64,000 nucleotides of DNA from Treponema sp. (GCA_017940005.1 JAGAZO010000007.1:1-64000), one strand, 5' to 3'. Positions 18,101 through 26,322 are shown, counted from the first letter of the stretch. Notes: generated from the letters alone by a model not told the origin. A program made the numbers and translations.

Positions 18101-18762
18101 AACACGACCGGCTCTTTGAGCAAGTGTATCAAATCGTGATTGAACGGCCCGAACGGCGGAAGCGGTGCAAAATACGAGCGCAGCGTTTTCCAGCTGCGTG
18201 CGTACAGTTTGTTTTTTGCAAGCGCTGCGTCATCAAACAGAATGGCAAATCGCTTGAACGCAGGATTTTCGTTTGCCAAGTGGAGCAGCACGAGTTCTTC
18301 GAGCGTCTGTTCGCGGTTGGTGCGCCGTCGCTTTGTACCGGCGTCGTGCGCTGTTGCCGCAAGATATTCCTGCGCAGAGATTTCTCCGTTGTACACAGCA
18401 ACCGGCGGAAACTCATCGATAAATGCGAGCAAAAGCTCATCGACTGAAGCCGCGCCATATGTGTCGTCGAGGAGAGCGAGCGCGTCTGAAAATGCATTCG
18501 GCGCAACATCGCGGCGGTACAGCATGCACACGTAATGGAACACTTCGTCAATCAATCCCATCGCGTTCAAACTTCCGCTTGAGATGCGCTGTTCGCTCAT
18601 GCCGCGCGCGTCACACAGCGCGTTGATTTTTTCTGCTGCCTCGCGCACTGTTTTTATGTTTGTGAAGATGACGTTGCCAGAGGACGCATACAGCGATTTT
18701 GAGAAACCGCATGCATCGCGCACCGCTTTGCTGATGTGAAATTCATTGCGCGAAATTTTCAC
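14857..18762 (-). CDS. GH13 alpha-amylase-family protein fused in frame to a histone H1-like tail
   Basis: A 1301-codon frame. Residues about 330-760 are a GH13 barrel: region I DMVPNH (403-408), nucleophile Asp523 in RFDAAM, acid/base Glu588 in LLLAEAF, and region IV NNPDE (646-650), where the usual NHD is changed but Asp is kept. About 330 unrecognised residues precede it and about 350 helical residues follow it. From residue 1200 the frame continues without a stop into 102 residues of TTAKK/KPAAKK repeats. The start is GTG, directly after the malQ stop (TAAGTG), so translation is coupled. It probably acts on intracellular glucans with MalQ. An in-frame AAGGAG-ATG inside suggests the tail is also made alone. 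Confidence 0.85.
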   Translation of the reverse strand: MKISRNEFHISKAVRDACGFSKSLYASSGNVIFTNIKTVREAAEKINALCDARGMSEQRISSGSLNAMGLIDEVFHYVCMLYRRDVAPNAFSDALALLDDTYGAASVDELLLAFIDEFPPVAVYNGEISAQEYLAATAHDAGTKRRRTNREQTLEELVLLHLANENPAFKRFAILFDDAALAKNKLYARSWKTLRSYFAPLPPFGPFNHDLIHLLKEPVVFSPESLRGQLEYIITHWAALLGDFLKRLLAALDTISEEEKALWHGGGDADTVPYSYENLMKEYERFSADSDWMPKVVLMAKTVLVWLDQLSKKYTRAISRLDEIPDEELDVLRDEGFTALWLIGLWERSNASRRIKQICGNPEAAASAYSLYDYEIAQNIGGWDALINLRTRLWQRGIRLASDMVPNHTGMDAKWVVEKPDVFVQRRDCPFPHYTFNGENLSADGRVGIYLEDHYYSKTDCAVIFKRVDNYTGDVRYIYHGNDGTGLPWNDTAQIDFLNPSAREAVMQQIINVAKNFPIIRFDAAMVLAKKHIRRLWYPEPGHGGDIATRSETGLSTQQFNDAIPNEFWREVVDRIAQEVPDTLLLAEAFWMMEGYFVRTLGMHRVYNSAFMNMLKKEENQKYRDTVKNTLKFDPQVLKRFVNFMNNPDEETAVAQFGRGDKYFGVCTLMVTMPGLPMFGHGQIEGFEEKYGMEYTKAYRNETPDESLVARHWHDIFPLMKNRWQFARVENFLFYDVWNEGSVNENVFAYSNDAGGARTLVLYNNKYERASGWIKQSCEYAVKTGSDEKDVHVKTRSISEGLGLNAEDDSYCILYEQRSSLWYVRKSRDICERGMFIALNGFESQVYLHIHQVTDTADNKWRILCETLAGRGCPDLQEAWEEIRYKELYEKLNVFMTAFLPEAYAILHPVGARDASGVSQKAIAARVKKLLANVQDAALSLYETGIAFAKADGVKLASAKNQFKEFNKMMTRIASVYAKSLAVSDGEKLKSSESNYEKLTKAKTGDEFIMLLFAAEKNTAFVFGCYAAVCELAMNRCATTYNFARKFFECATRLNCVVTNLHNSLARIFALASIDRKVVLSNNTRKAAHEVAMLLMQSKDASLLTGKNLFNDIEWFNSELTDSSLFYFTVCALLQTEGQEQDILKLYGALVDAKLQASYKCELFVKRFAYETRTNASSMKKASQILPIRLSEGKSKEKTMATTTAKKSTTAKKATATKKPAAKKTTTTAKKATTAKKPAAKKTTTAKKTTTAKKPAAKKTTTTAKKTTTAKKPVAKKTTTAKKTTTAKKTTTAKKSTTAKK

Positions 18763-20934
18763 TTACTGCCTCCCGTCGTGACTTTTTGCAATCGACTGTA
18801 GTACGTGTATCAGTGTATCATCTTTTGCCAAAATTGCAAGCGGCACCGGCATGCGGTATGTCCAGTTGAAATCGCTCACTGTGCCGGGAATGTTGATGCG
18901 CTCATCACACGCGCGTTCAAGATAGTACGCTTCGTTGAGATAGAGATAATCTTGCAGCGGATTGATAAACCAACAGCTGTTCGTCTGTGCGCTCGCGGTA
19001 AAAATCGCACGCGCGACATGTGCCGTAAACGGTGCGCTCGCGTGTGTCGCACTATTTCCCGTTGCGATTGAATCCGCACTGTTTGATTGCGCATAGTCGC
19101 TTTCAAACTCGTTTGCCGCGCCGCTTGTGTTCGCCGCTCCCAGTTTGCTGACCGCCGGCGCCACAACAAAATCAGCTGTGTGCGTTTTGATAAAAAGCCG
19201 CGCCGCGTCAGGTTCGCGCTCCCACCACTCGCGGAGCGTTGGCGAGTCGTGCACAGACGTTGCAGTAACAGACAGCGACGGATACTGTGCAAAGGGCACG
19301 TACGGCTGCCCCTCGTTTTGCCACACGCGCGACCAGCGCACAACACGCAACGACAAAATGCCGTTCGCTTCCATAACGCGCGGCACGCACGCTATGTTCA
19401 CGCCCAAATCCTCGCCGCACGGAATCATGTCTGTTGCAGACGTGAGCGCGCCGAGTATGTCAGACGCGTGTGCCTCCCACGACGCCTCGTCCGCGTGCGC
19501 TGCCGCTTCAAATAGCGTGCAGAGCGTCTGCCGCTCCGCCTCTGAAAGCGACCGCCACGCCGTTGCCTGCTCGTGCAGCCATGCTCGCGCGAATGTGCCG
19601 TCAGAAAGCGTGATGAGCACGCGGTCGCGCCACTTTTGCGCGAGCGCTTCTTTTATGCGACAAGCGGCATCATCGTTGCAAAAATCGCGCAAGTCAAGCG
19701 CGTATATGTCGCGGTCGCCGCGAACAGTTTCATTGAAAAGCCACAGCTCTTCGCCCGGCAGCCGCGTCATGCAGGTGGAAAGAATCGCGTGCGCGCGTTC
19801 GTGATTCCACGTGATGTCTTCAACAAGCCCCGTGTGCACGTGCGGTTCAGAAAGCCAGCGGATTCGTTCGTCGGTGAATCCCGCGCTGTTCAACGCCGCG
19901 CGCGTAATCGCTCCGCCCGGCTCCGCATGGCCAAGCGCCGCAGTCGTGTCATATTCGGGGCACGCCCATATCCTGAAAAAGCCGAGCACGTGGTCAAGGC
20001 GATACGCGTCGTAATACTGCGCGCCTGATGCAAGCCGCGCTTTCCACCACGCGTAGCCAGTCGTCTGCAGCGTTTTCCAGTTGTACGTGGGAAATCCCCA
20101 GTTTTGACCGCCGGGATTTTCTGCATCCGGCGGCGAGCCTGCGCGCAGCGCGTGATTAAAAATTGCCGGATGCGCCCACGCGTCGCACGAATCCTCGTTC
20201 ATTAAAATGGGCATGTCGCCTTTTAAAATGATGCCGCACTTTTTTACGTCATCGCTCGCTTTTAAAAATTGCTCGTGCGCGCGAAACTGCATCCACGCGT
20301 AAAAAAGATGCTCGCGTTTGTGCTCGCTGCTATTCCATCGCGCAACAATTTCTTCCTGCGTCACAGTGCGGTCTGATTTTTCCCACGACTTCCATGACGC
20401 TTGCTGGTATTTCCATTTGAGATTTTTGTACACTGCGTATGAAATCACCCAGTCGTTTTGAGAAATCCACGCGGCAAGCGGTTCTGTTAGCGCAGCATGA
20501 TGCGCGATATCCGTCGCCTCGTAAAGCGTGCGAAGCAACGCCGTTTTCGCATTGTGTATGCCGTCGTAGTCAAAGCGATTTTTATGTGGGAACGACGAGA
20601 CGAACGCATCGTACTGTTTTGCAAACTGTCCGTCGCGCGCATACAACGCATCGAATTCAGGAAGCTCGCGAATGGCAATGTACAGCGGATGCAGCGCAAA
20701 CGCGGAAAGCGCGCTGTACGGCGACGACTGCGTGCCCGTGTCGTTTACCGGAAGCAGCTGAATGATTGAAAGCCCCGCCGATGTGCAGAACCGCGCAAAC
20801 TCTGCAAGGTCTGGAAACTCGCCGACAGCAGAATGCTTTTCTGTGTAGAGCGCAGCAAGCGGAACAGCAACGCCCGTGCGTCGTGCAAGAGAAGCGGTGT
20901 TCGCGTTGCCCGCGCGATTTCTTTGTGCGCTCAT
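18763..20934 (-). CDS. malQ: 4-alpha-glucanotransferase (amylomaltase)
   Basis: A GH77 enzyme that moves alpha-1,4-glucan segments between chains in maltodextrin or glycogen metabolism. Seen: RTGVAVPLAALYTEK near the start, LLPVNDTG and SPYSALSAFALHPLYI (substrate loop), DAYRLDHVLGFFRIW with the nucleophile Asp, the EDLGVNIACVPRVM helix with the acid/base Glu, and SVHDSPTLREWW. Length is 723 aa, longer than the ~500 aa typical of the family. A Ser/Ala/Asn-rich insertion (GAANTSGAANEFESD onward) interrupts the region after VHDSPT. It is the first gene of a two-gene unit. TATACT ends 6 nt before the ATG and there is no ribosome binding site. Confidence 0.93.
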   Translation of the reverse strand: MSAQRNRAGNANTASLARRTGVAVPLAALYTEKHSAVGEFPDLAEFARFCTSAGLSIIQLLPVNDTGTQSSPYSALSAFALHPLYIAIRELPEFDALYARDGQFAKQYDAFVSSFPHKNRFDYDGIHNAKTALLRTLYEATDIAHHAALTEPLAAWISQNDWVISYAVYKNLKWKYQQASWKSWEKSDRTVTQEEIVARWNSSEHKREHLFYAWMQFRAHEQFLKASDDVKKCGIILKGDMPILMNEDSCDAWAHPAIFNHALRAGSPPDAENPGGQNWGFPTYNWKTLQTTGYAWWKARLASGAQYYDAYRLDHVLGFFRIWACPEYDTTAALGHAEPGGAITRAALNSAGFTDERIRWLSEPHVHTGLVEDITWNHERAHAILSTCMTRLPGEELWLFNETVRGDRDIYALDLRDFCNDDAACRIKEALAQKWRDRVLITLSDGTFARAWLHEQATAWRSLSEAERQTLCTLFEAAAHADEASWEAHASDILGALTSATDMIPCGEDLGVNIACVPRVMEANGILSLRVVRWSRVWQNEGQPYVPFAQYPSLSVTATSVHDSPTLREWWEREPDAARLFIKTHTADFVVAPAVSKLGAANTSGAANEFESDYAQSNSADSIATGNSATHASAPFTAHVARAIFTASAQTNSCWFINPLQDYLYLNEAYYLERACDERINIPGTVSDFNWTYRMPVPLAILAKDDTLIHVLQSIAKSHDGRQ

Positions 20935-20940
20935 TGTATC

Positions 20941-20969
20941 AGTATAGCATGAGTTTATGAAAAAAGCAA
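20941..20969 (-). promoter_or_regulatory. malQ promoter, leaderless type
   Basis: TTGCTT (complement of 20964-20969), a 17-bp spacer and TATACT (complement of 20941-20946), ending 6 nt before the start codon. Confidence 0.5.
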
Positions 20970-21000
20970 AATTTTTTTATCTTGTCGTAAAAATCAAATT

Positions 21001-21180
21001 GATTCGTGCGGAAAGTTTCATGCATCACTTCGTGATATATACTGTAAGGAAATTATTTAATTCGCCGCTTACGCAACTGGCGAATGAGCCTTCGGCTCGT
21101 TCTGTAAGGAAATTATCTTACTCGTCGCTCACGCGACTGGCGAATACCTCGACGTCGCTCGAAACTTCGTTGCGTTAAAA
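21001..21180 (-). repeat. dispersed repeat, copy A
   Basis: The complement of 21001-21119 closely matches 27237-27355: it contains AATAATTTCCTTACAGAACG, GGCTCATTCG, a TTAAATAATTT core, ATCACGAAGTGATGCATGAAA and CGCACGAATCA. Hairpins GAGCC-TTC-GGCTC and ATCAC-TTC-GTGAT lie inside. 21107-21180 repeats the ACTGGCGAAT module. It fills the gap upstream of ctpA, in which no gene is seen. Confidence 0.75.
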
Positions 21181-21273
21181 AAATATCATACCTCATTGCG
21201 CTGCAGCAAGGTTAGTGATGTATTGTTTTCATATTTTCATAATTAATAAACTTGTTATAACAGAAATAGTCAG

Positions 21274-21302
21274 TTGCATTTTTCATCTCTGTGCCGTACA
21301 AT
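21274..21302 (+). promoter_or_regulatory. ctpA promoter, leaderless type
   Basis: TTGCAT (21274-21279), a 17-bp spacer and TACAAT (21297-21302). The start predicted 7 nt downstream is the A of the ATG at 21309. Confidence 0.6.
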
Positions 21303-21308
21303 GTATGC

Positions 21309-22793
21309 ATGTTTACATTCATGAAAAGCAACAACAAAGTAATTCGTTCTCTTTATTCGGCAGTATTTGTCTTCATAACATCAATCATTGCTTCGCAGTG
21401 CTTTGCGCAGTCGTCTGCGGATACAGAAGCATCTTCCAATTTTCAATACATGAAAAAAATCACTGCCGTATTTGATTACGTGCAGCAAAATTATGTTGAC
21501 GAAATTGACGCGAAGATTTTATACGAAGGCGCGCTCAAAGGGATGCTTGAAGCGCTTGGCGACCCATATACGCAGTACCTTGATGCAACGACGATGCGCT
21601 CACTGTCAGACACGACTGCGGGCAACTTTGGCGGTGTGGGGCTTTCGATAAGCAAGCCGATTGAATCTACACCCGAAAAGCCTGCGTATGTTGAAGTTGC
21701 TTCACCAATCGAAGACAGCCCCGGCGCAAAAGCGGGCATCCAGTCTGGCGACTACATTACGGCGATTGACGGCGAAGCTACGCCTCCCATGACAATGGAA
21801 GAAGTGCTCAATCATTTGCGCGGTGAAGTTGGCAAACCGGTGACTGTTTCAATTTTGCGCGGCAAAGATATTAAATTTGATGCAACGCTTGTCCGCGCGG
21901 TGATTGAAGTGCCCACCGTAAAATACGGTATGATAAACACTACAGGCTATCTGCGCATCATTGAGTTTACGCCCGACACGCCCAAACGCGTCCAAGAAGC
22001 ACTCGACTCATTTGCACAGGCGAATTATCAAAATTTAATAATCGATTTGCGCGACAATCCAGGCGGACTCATAACGAGCGTTGCAGATGTCGCAGATAAA
22101 TTTATTAATTCTGGTCCGATTGTGACAACAAAAAGCCGTCTCAAATTTGAAAACAGAGTATTTACTGCAAGCGGTAGAAAGACGACAGTGCCCGCAGGCA
22201 TGCCTATTGTCGTCTTAATAAATCGCGGCTCTGCTTCTGCGTCAGAGATTCTAGCGGGGGCGCTCAAGGACAATCACTTGGCGTACCTTGTGGGGCAGCG
22301 CACATACGGCAAAGGCAGCGTGCAGCAAGTTGTTCCGCTCAGCAACACAGACGGCTTTAAAATTACGATGGCACGCTATTATACGCCGAGCGATGTGAAC
22401 ATCGACAAAATAGGCATTCCTCCAGATAGAGAGGTGTTGTATCCAGAGATAGGTGAAGCAGCAGAAAAAGCGTACACGGCACTCATCAAATCGAATGAGA
22501 TTGCAATGTATGTGGACGCACATAAAAATATGAGCGAGCGCGACATCGCTTCTTATGCGGCAACGCTTCAAAAAAAATATGCACTCGACGCGAGTTTGTT
22601 GCGCCGCCTTGTTCGGTTGCAAGTGAACCGCACAAAGCCTGCCGCGCTGTACGATTTAGATTACGACATTCAGCTTAACGCCGCGCTCGACATTCTTAAA
22701 GCCGGCGGATTTCAGTCGCTCGTGCGTTCCACAAAGACACTCAAAGAGTTGCAAGAAGAAGCAGCGGCAAAAGATGCGCTTGCTGCAAAGTAA
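21309..22793 (+). CDS. ctpA: carboxyl-terminal processing protease, S41 family
   Basis: An exported serine protease of 494 aa. A signal anchor (residues about 11-35, ending IIASQCFA) is followed by an N-terminal helical segment, a PDZ domain (GVGLSIS to about SILRGKDIKF) and the S41 catalytic domain with Ser in NRGSASASEILAGAL and Lys in QRTYGKGSVQQV, the Ser-Lys dyad. Such proteases trim or degrade envelope proteins. The start at 21309 is chosen from the promoter; the ATG at 21321 is possible. The TAA stop shares one base with the ATG of rsmE, so the genes are co-translated. Confidence 0.92.
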   Translation: MFTFMKSNNKVIRSLYSAVFVFITSIIASQCFAQSSADTEASSNFQYMKKITAVFDYVQQNYVDEIDAKILYEGALKGMLEALGDPYTQYLDATTMRSLSDTTAGNFGGVGLSISKPIESTPEKPAYVEVASPIEDSPGAKAGIQSGDYITAIDGEATPPMTMEEVLNHLRGEVGKPVTVSILRGKDIKFDATLVRAVIEVPTVKYGMINTTGYLRIIEFTPDTPKRVQEALDSFAQANYQNLIIDLRDNPGGLITSVADVADKFINSGPIVTTKSRLKFENRVFTASGRKTTVPAGMPIVVLINRGSASASEILAGALKDNHLAYLVGQRTYGKGSVQQVVPLSNTDGFKITMARYYTPSDVNIDKIGIPPDREVLYPEIGEAAEKAYTALIKSNEIAMYVDAHKNMSERDIASYAATLQKKYALDASLLRRLVRLQVNRTKPAALYDLDYDIQLNAALDILKAGGFQSLVRSTKTLKELQEEAAAKDALAAK

Positions 22794-23698
22794 TGCGCCA
22801 GTTTATCTCCGAAACACAGCTTGACGAGCGCGGCATGCTCACGGTGCGCAAAAAAGATTTTACACATTTGTGTCGCGTGCTTCGCGCAAGCGTTGGCGAT
22901 ATGCTGTACGTGCGCTTTCCCGATGGTGCGCTTGTGCCAATGACTGTATGCAGCGTGCACAACGACAAGAAGATTGCCGAATTGCAACTATGCGTTCGTG
23001 GAACAACACAACAACGCGGCAACAATCCATTGCAGACAGCAGCGCGCGGCGTTTCCGCGTTTGAAGTCAACGAAAATCACTCGACTGTTACATATACGCT
23101 TTTTCAATGGATTGCGAAACCGCAGAAAATGGAATTAATAATTCGTCAGGCAACTGAATGCGGCGTACAGACAATTGTGCCTGTTATAGGCGCGTATTCA
23201 CAAAAAAGTTGTATTGAATCGATGCGCACAAAGCGGACGCGCTTTGACAAAATTATTAAAGAAGCGAGGGAGCAAAGCGGTTCTCCAGTGGAGTCTGTTG
23301 TGCATGACGCAGTGAGCGTGCATGATGCGTGCGCGTTGTGGCAAAAAGTGCGCAGCATGTCGGATGTCATTGACAGCACAGTAAGCGATGCAATCATTTC
23401 GACGGGAAACAGTGATGTGGAAACGTGCGGCAGCAAAACAGGCGCCGCAAATGCGATTGCGATTGTGCTTTCAGAGCGAAGTGATTTGTGCAAGCCGCTT
23501 TCAAAAATCGCTGATGAATGCACTGACGTAAAAAATGCTGCGCTCGCTGTTGGAAGCGAAGGAGGTATAAGTCCCGAAGAGATTGCACTGCTACACAACG
23601 CAGGATTCGCGCCTGTTCATTTTTCAGGAAATATTTTGCGCTGTGAAACAGCTGCACTCTACGGCATTGCCGCGCTACAAACACATTTGGAAAAGTAA
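22793..23698 (+). CDS. rsmE: 16S rRNA m3U1498 methyltransferase RsmE
   Basis: RsmE methylates U1498 of 16S rRNA. The 301-aa protein has the N-terminal PUA-like part (MRQFISETQ...HLCRVLRASVGD), QWIAKPQKMELIIRQATECG, and the SPOUT knot motifs VGSEGGISPEE and FSGNILRCETAALYGIAAL. It is about 50 residues longer than usual because of two Ser/Thr/Asn-rich insertions, near residues 63-95 (TTQQRGNNPLQTAARG) and 185-220 (IDSTVSDAIISTGNSD). It overlaps ctpA by one base; a run of hairpins follows its stop. Confidence 0.92.
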   Translation: MRQFISETQLDERGMLTVRKKDFTHLCRVLRASVGDMLYVRFPDGALVPMTVCSVHNDKKIAELQLCVRGTTQQRGNNPLQTAARGVSAFEVNENHSTVTYTLFQWIAKPQKMELIIRQATECGVQTIVPVIGAYSQKSCIESMRTKRTRFDKIIKEAREQSGSPVESVVHDAVSVHDACALWQKVRSMSDVIDSTVSDAIISTGNSDVETCGSKTGAANAIAIVLSERSDLCKPLSKIADECTDVKNAALAVGSEGGISPEEIALLHNAGFAPVHFSGNILRCETAALYGIAALQTHLEK

Positions 23699-23765
23699 TA
23701 AAATGCACGAAATAAAAAAGTGCGTTTTCTAGCTCACGCACGTTTGCAGATGATGTGATATATTA

Positions 23766-23880
23766 AATCTGTTCTGAAACTTCAGTTTCAGAACAGATTA
23801 TTTTGAAATGCGAGTTTTATCTCGTGCTATTTTAACGAGTTAAAACTCGCAATCTGTTTGATAACGGAAGTATCAAACAG
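23766..23880. repeat. three tandem perfect hairpins between rsmE and the DUF3597 gene
   Basis: Hairpin 1: 15-bp perfect stem AATCTGTTCTGAAAC with loop TTCA (23766-23799). Hairpin 2: GCGAGTTTTA / TAAAACTCGC (23810-23850) with an inner CTCGT/ACGAG pair. Hairpin 3: CTGTTTGATA / TATCAAACAG with a 7-nt loop (23854-23880). The stems are unrelated in sequence. The region lies between converging genes and can serve as a bidirectional terminator, but three strong hairpins are more than termination needs. Confidence 0.75.
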
Positions 23881-23885
23881 AGCTA

Positions 23886-24230
23886 TTATTTTAAATTTGC
23901 TGGAACCTCACCGCCATTTGCAGCTAGCGCTTGGAGCACGGCTTTATGCAAAGCCGTATTCTGTTCTGCAGAACCATGCTCTCCCGCATTCACGTTGAGT
24001 TTTTCAGCGAGTACTTTTCTTGCAGCAAGAGATGAATCCAAGCCTAGTAATTTTAGCAAGTCAACTATTGAGACTTTGTAATTTCCACCGCCGCCTTTTT
24101 GGGAAGCAAGATTTGCCAATACGGTTTCCAACTCTGAGTCAGTCAATGCTTTTACTGTGCTGGATTTTGTACCACCGCTAATGCTCGTTTTCGAAAACAA
24201 GCTCGAAGCAAGATCAGAAAGTTTTGACAT
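23886..24230 (-). CDS. DUF3597-like small protein
   Basis: 114 aa with the pattern I associate with DUF3597: VSIVDLLKLLGLDSSLAARKVLAEKLN, then GSAEQNTALHKAVLQALAANGGEVP and a final LK. The N-terminal 45 residues are Ser/Gly/Thr-rich and probably flexible (SISGGTKSSTVKAL). No signal peptide or membrane segment is visible. Function is unknown to me; related sequences are sometimes annotated as peptidoglycan-binding-like, which I cannot confirm. GAGG lies 8 nt before the ATG. It converges on rsmE across the hairpin array. Confidence 0.7.
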   Translation of the reverse strand: MSKLSDLASSLFSKTSISGGTKSSTVKALTDSELETVLANLASQKGGGGNYKVSIVDLLKLLGLDSSLAARKVLAEKLNVNAGEHGSAEQNTALHKAVLQALAANGGEVPANLK

Positions 24231-24452
24231 AGATTACCTCTCTACAAAATATTTAACCGTTCAATGAACGGCTTTCATCAAGATACATCATGCATGGCTG
24301 TTTGTCAATGAACCATGCACCGTATATTTCAATCACAATATATTTTTATTGTGCACGCAATTAATTTATGATGCAATCGCCTGTGAGACATCAACCCATC
24401 GCTTGCGGCAGAGACCACGATTTGATATAGTTACAGGAACAGGTCAAATATC
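24231..24452. other. divergent intergenic region
   Basis: AT-rich. It holds a CATGCA/TGCATGG inverted pair around 24292-24318 and a TATAGT hexamer (about 24427) that could serve apbE. Nothing else is recognised. Confidence 0.3.
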
Positions 24453-25526
24453 ATGAAACGCATTCCATGTTATTCATTGTTAATTTATTTATTTATATTG
24501 CTTGCATCATGTACGCGTACTGTTCAACCGCACATCGAGTCGCTTATGGGAACGGTGTGCTCAATAAATGCATACGAGTACGGTACGCAAAAGCTATACG
24601 ATGAGCTTTTTACGCGCATTGCTGAAATTGAAAGCGACTTCAGCGTAAACATAGCATCATCGCAAATTGCTGCCATAAATACTGCCGCGGGGCAACGCGC
24701 GGTAACTGTTTCAGCAAATGTCTTTTCTGTAGTAAAAGCTGCCTTGCAATATGCAGAACTCACTGACGGCGCGTTCGATCCGACTGTTGGTGCACTCGTA
24801 AAACTGTGGGGCATAAACACAGACAACGCGCGCGTGCCGCAACAACAGGAAATTGACGATGCGCTTCCATTGGTAAATTGGCGCAATGTCATCATCTCTG
24901 AAAATGCAGACGGCAGCGGCAGCGTGATGCTTTCACAACGCGGCATGTCGCTCGACTTAGGCGGCATCGTAAAAGGATACGCAGCAGACGAACTTGTTAA
25001 AATTTTGCAAAAGCGCAACGTCAAGCGCGCGATAATTGATTTAGGCGGCAACGTGTTTGTGTACGGCAAAAAAAAAGATGGCTCCCTGTGGCGCGTCGGT
25101 GTCAAAGACCCTGAGTTCCCTGAAGGCACGCCCGCGCTCATAATGCACTTGACAAATTCAACAGTAGTTACAAGCGGTGTGTACGAGCGTTTTTTTGTTG
25201 AGGACGGCGCGTGGTATCATCATATTCTTGACACAAAGACAGGATATCCTGCAAGCACAGGCTTGCTTTCCACAACGATTATATGCGAGTCGAGCATGGC
25301 AGCAGACGCGCTTTCAACGAGCGTATTTGCGCTTGGAAAAGAGCGTGGCATGGAACTGCTCAAAAAAATTGCAGCGGCACAACATGCGCACAGCACGCTT
25401 GCAGAGATTCCAGGTCTTCACGCGCGGGTGCTTGGCATATTCATCGACGATGCAGGTGCAATCACTGCGTCACGGGAACTTGACGGCGCAATTGAGTCAC
25501 TCAAAGGTGATGTGATATTTGAGTAG
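24453..25526 (+). CDS. apbE: FAD:protein FMN transferase lipoprotein ApbE
   Basis: ApbE uses FAD to attach FMN covalently to Thr or Ser of target flavoproteins such as RNF/NQR subunits. The 357-aa protein has a lipoprotein signal ending LLASC (Cys about residue 20), MGTVCSINAY, the flavin-site segments LDLGGIVKGYAAD and DLGGNVFVYGKK, HHILDTKTGYPA, and the Mg2+-site segment SSMAADALSTSVFALG. It is therefore a periplasm-facing anchored enzyme. Its targets are not in the window. The ribosome binding site is weak (ACAGGTC). Confidence 0.92.
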   Translation: MKRIPCYSLLIYLFILLASCTRTVQPHIESLMGTVCSINAYEYGTQKLYDELFTRIAEIESDFSVNIASSQIAAINTAAGQRAVTVSANVFSVVKAALQYAELTDGAFDPTVGALVKLWGINTDNARVPQQQEIDDALPLVNWRNVIISENADGSGSVMLSQRGMSLDLGGIVKGYAADELVKILQKRNVKRAIIDLGGNVFVYGKKKDGSLWRVGVKDPEFPEGTPALIMHLTNSTVVTSGVYERFFVEDGAWYHHILDTKTGYPASTGLLSTTIICESSMAADALSTSVFALGKERGMELLKKIAAAQHAHSTLAEIPGLHARVLGIFIDDAGAITASRELDGAIESLKGDVIFE

Positions 25527-25554
25527 GCCGCGTGCAGTTCAACTGCATGGTAAC

Positions 25555-25582
25555 TTGACTTTTGCATATGGTAGTTTATACT
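25555..25582 (+). promoter_or_regulatory. promoter of the MNT/HEPN pair
   Basis: TTGACT (25555-25560), a 16-bp spacer and TATACT (25577-25582), about 20 nt before the ATG. Confidence 0.55.
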
Positions 25583-25602
25583 GATAGCAAGAGAATAGAG
25601 AA

Positions 25603-25917
25603 ATGATAAATAATGAAATTCGTACTATTGTAGATAGATTTAAAGCTTCCCTGCATCCTGAGAAAATCTATCTTTTTGGTTCATACGCACGAGATACTTT
25701 CACCGATGAAAGTGATTATGATTTTTATATTGTTGTAAATGATTCTGCATCAGCTAAAACGGAACTTTCGCGTCAAGCATATCGTTCTTTGCGTGGTATG
25801 AAGCGAAAAGCTGTAGATATAATAATAGGCACTGTTTCGCAGTTTGAAGAACGGAAGGCATTGCCAACATTAGAGAAGATGATAGCAAAAGAAGGTGTCG
25901 TGTTGTATGAAAAATAA
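25603..25917 (+). CDS. MNT-type nucleotidyltransferase (HEPN partner, MntA-like)
   Basis: 104 aa with the minimal nucleotidyltransferase signature: LFGSYARDTFTDESDYDFYIVV (GSxAR then SDxD) and a third acidic strand, KAVDIIIGTV. MntA-type proteins neutralise the neighbouring HEPN toxin by adding AMP to it. The signature residues are intact. Its stop overlaps the HEPN start by 11 bases, so the pair is translationally coupled. Confidence 0.85.
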   Translation: MINNEIRTIVDRFKASLHPEKIYLFGSYARDTFTDESDYDFYIVVNDSASAKTELSRQAYRSLRGMKRKAVDIIIGTVSQFEERKALPTLEKMIAKEGVVLYEK

Positions 25918-26310
25918 AAAAGTTGTTGATGAATGGCTTTATTATGCGAAAAGCGATTTTGATACAGCTCAATTTCTAAATGAAAATATGTACCCGAAAC
26001 CATTGGGAATAATTTGTTACCATTGTCAACAAGCTGCAGAAAAATTTTTGAAAATGCTGTTCATAATAAATAATATTGAGATAAAAAAACACATGATTTA
26101 TCTGACCTTATAAATATACTGTCTGATATATATGTGATAGAAAACAGTATTTATAATGCATGTGAAAATTTGACGCAATTCGGTGTTACAATCTGTTATC
26201 CTCAAGAACTATATATTGAAGCCATTGATGTAGATAGAGCAATTTCTGACATGAAAATAATTGCAAGATGGGCGGAAACGTGTTTAAAATCATTTGGGGA
26301 AACTACGTAA
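25907..26310 (+). pseudogene. HEPN-domain toxin gene with a frameshift in an A7 tract
   Basis: The frame starts MKNKKVVDEWLYYAKSDFD and carries the HEPN core ICYHCQQAAEKFLKML. At 26083-26089 a run of seven A residues breaks it: the reading frame ends about 20 bases later at 26113, giving about 68 aa. Restoring one A continues as KKTHDLSDLINILSDIYVI... to a stop at 26308-26310, a full HEPN protein of about 134 aa including the usual KTHDL segment. The gene is therefore dead, phase-variable, rescued by slippage, or a base-call error. The antitoxin remains intact. Confidence 0.85.
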
Positions 26311-26322
26311 TCGCGCCCCTTT

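Noticed and set aside
23766-23880. Tandem hairpins as a CRISPR array
   Set aside because: The stems differ from one another and there are no equal repeats or regular spacers.
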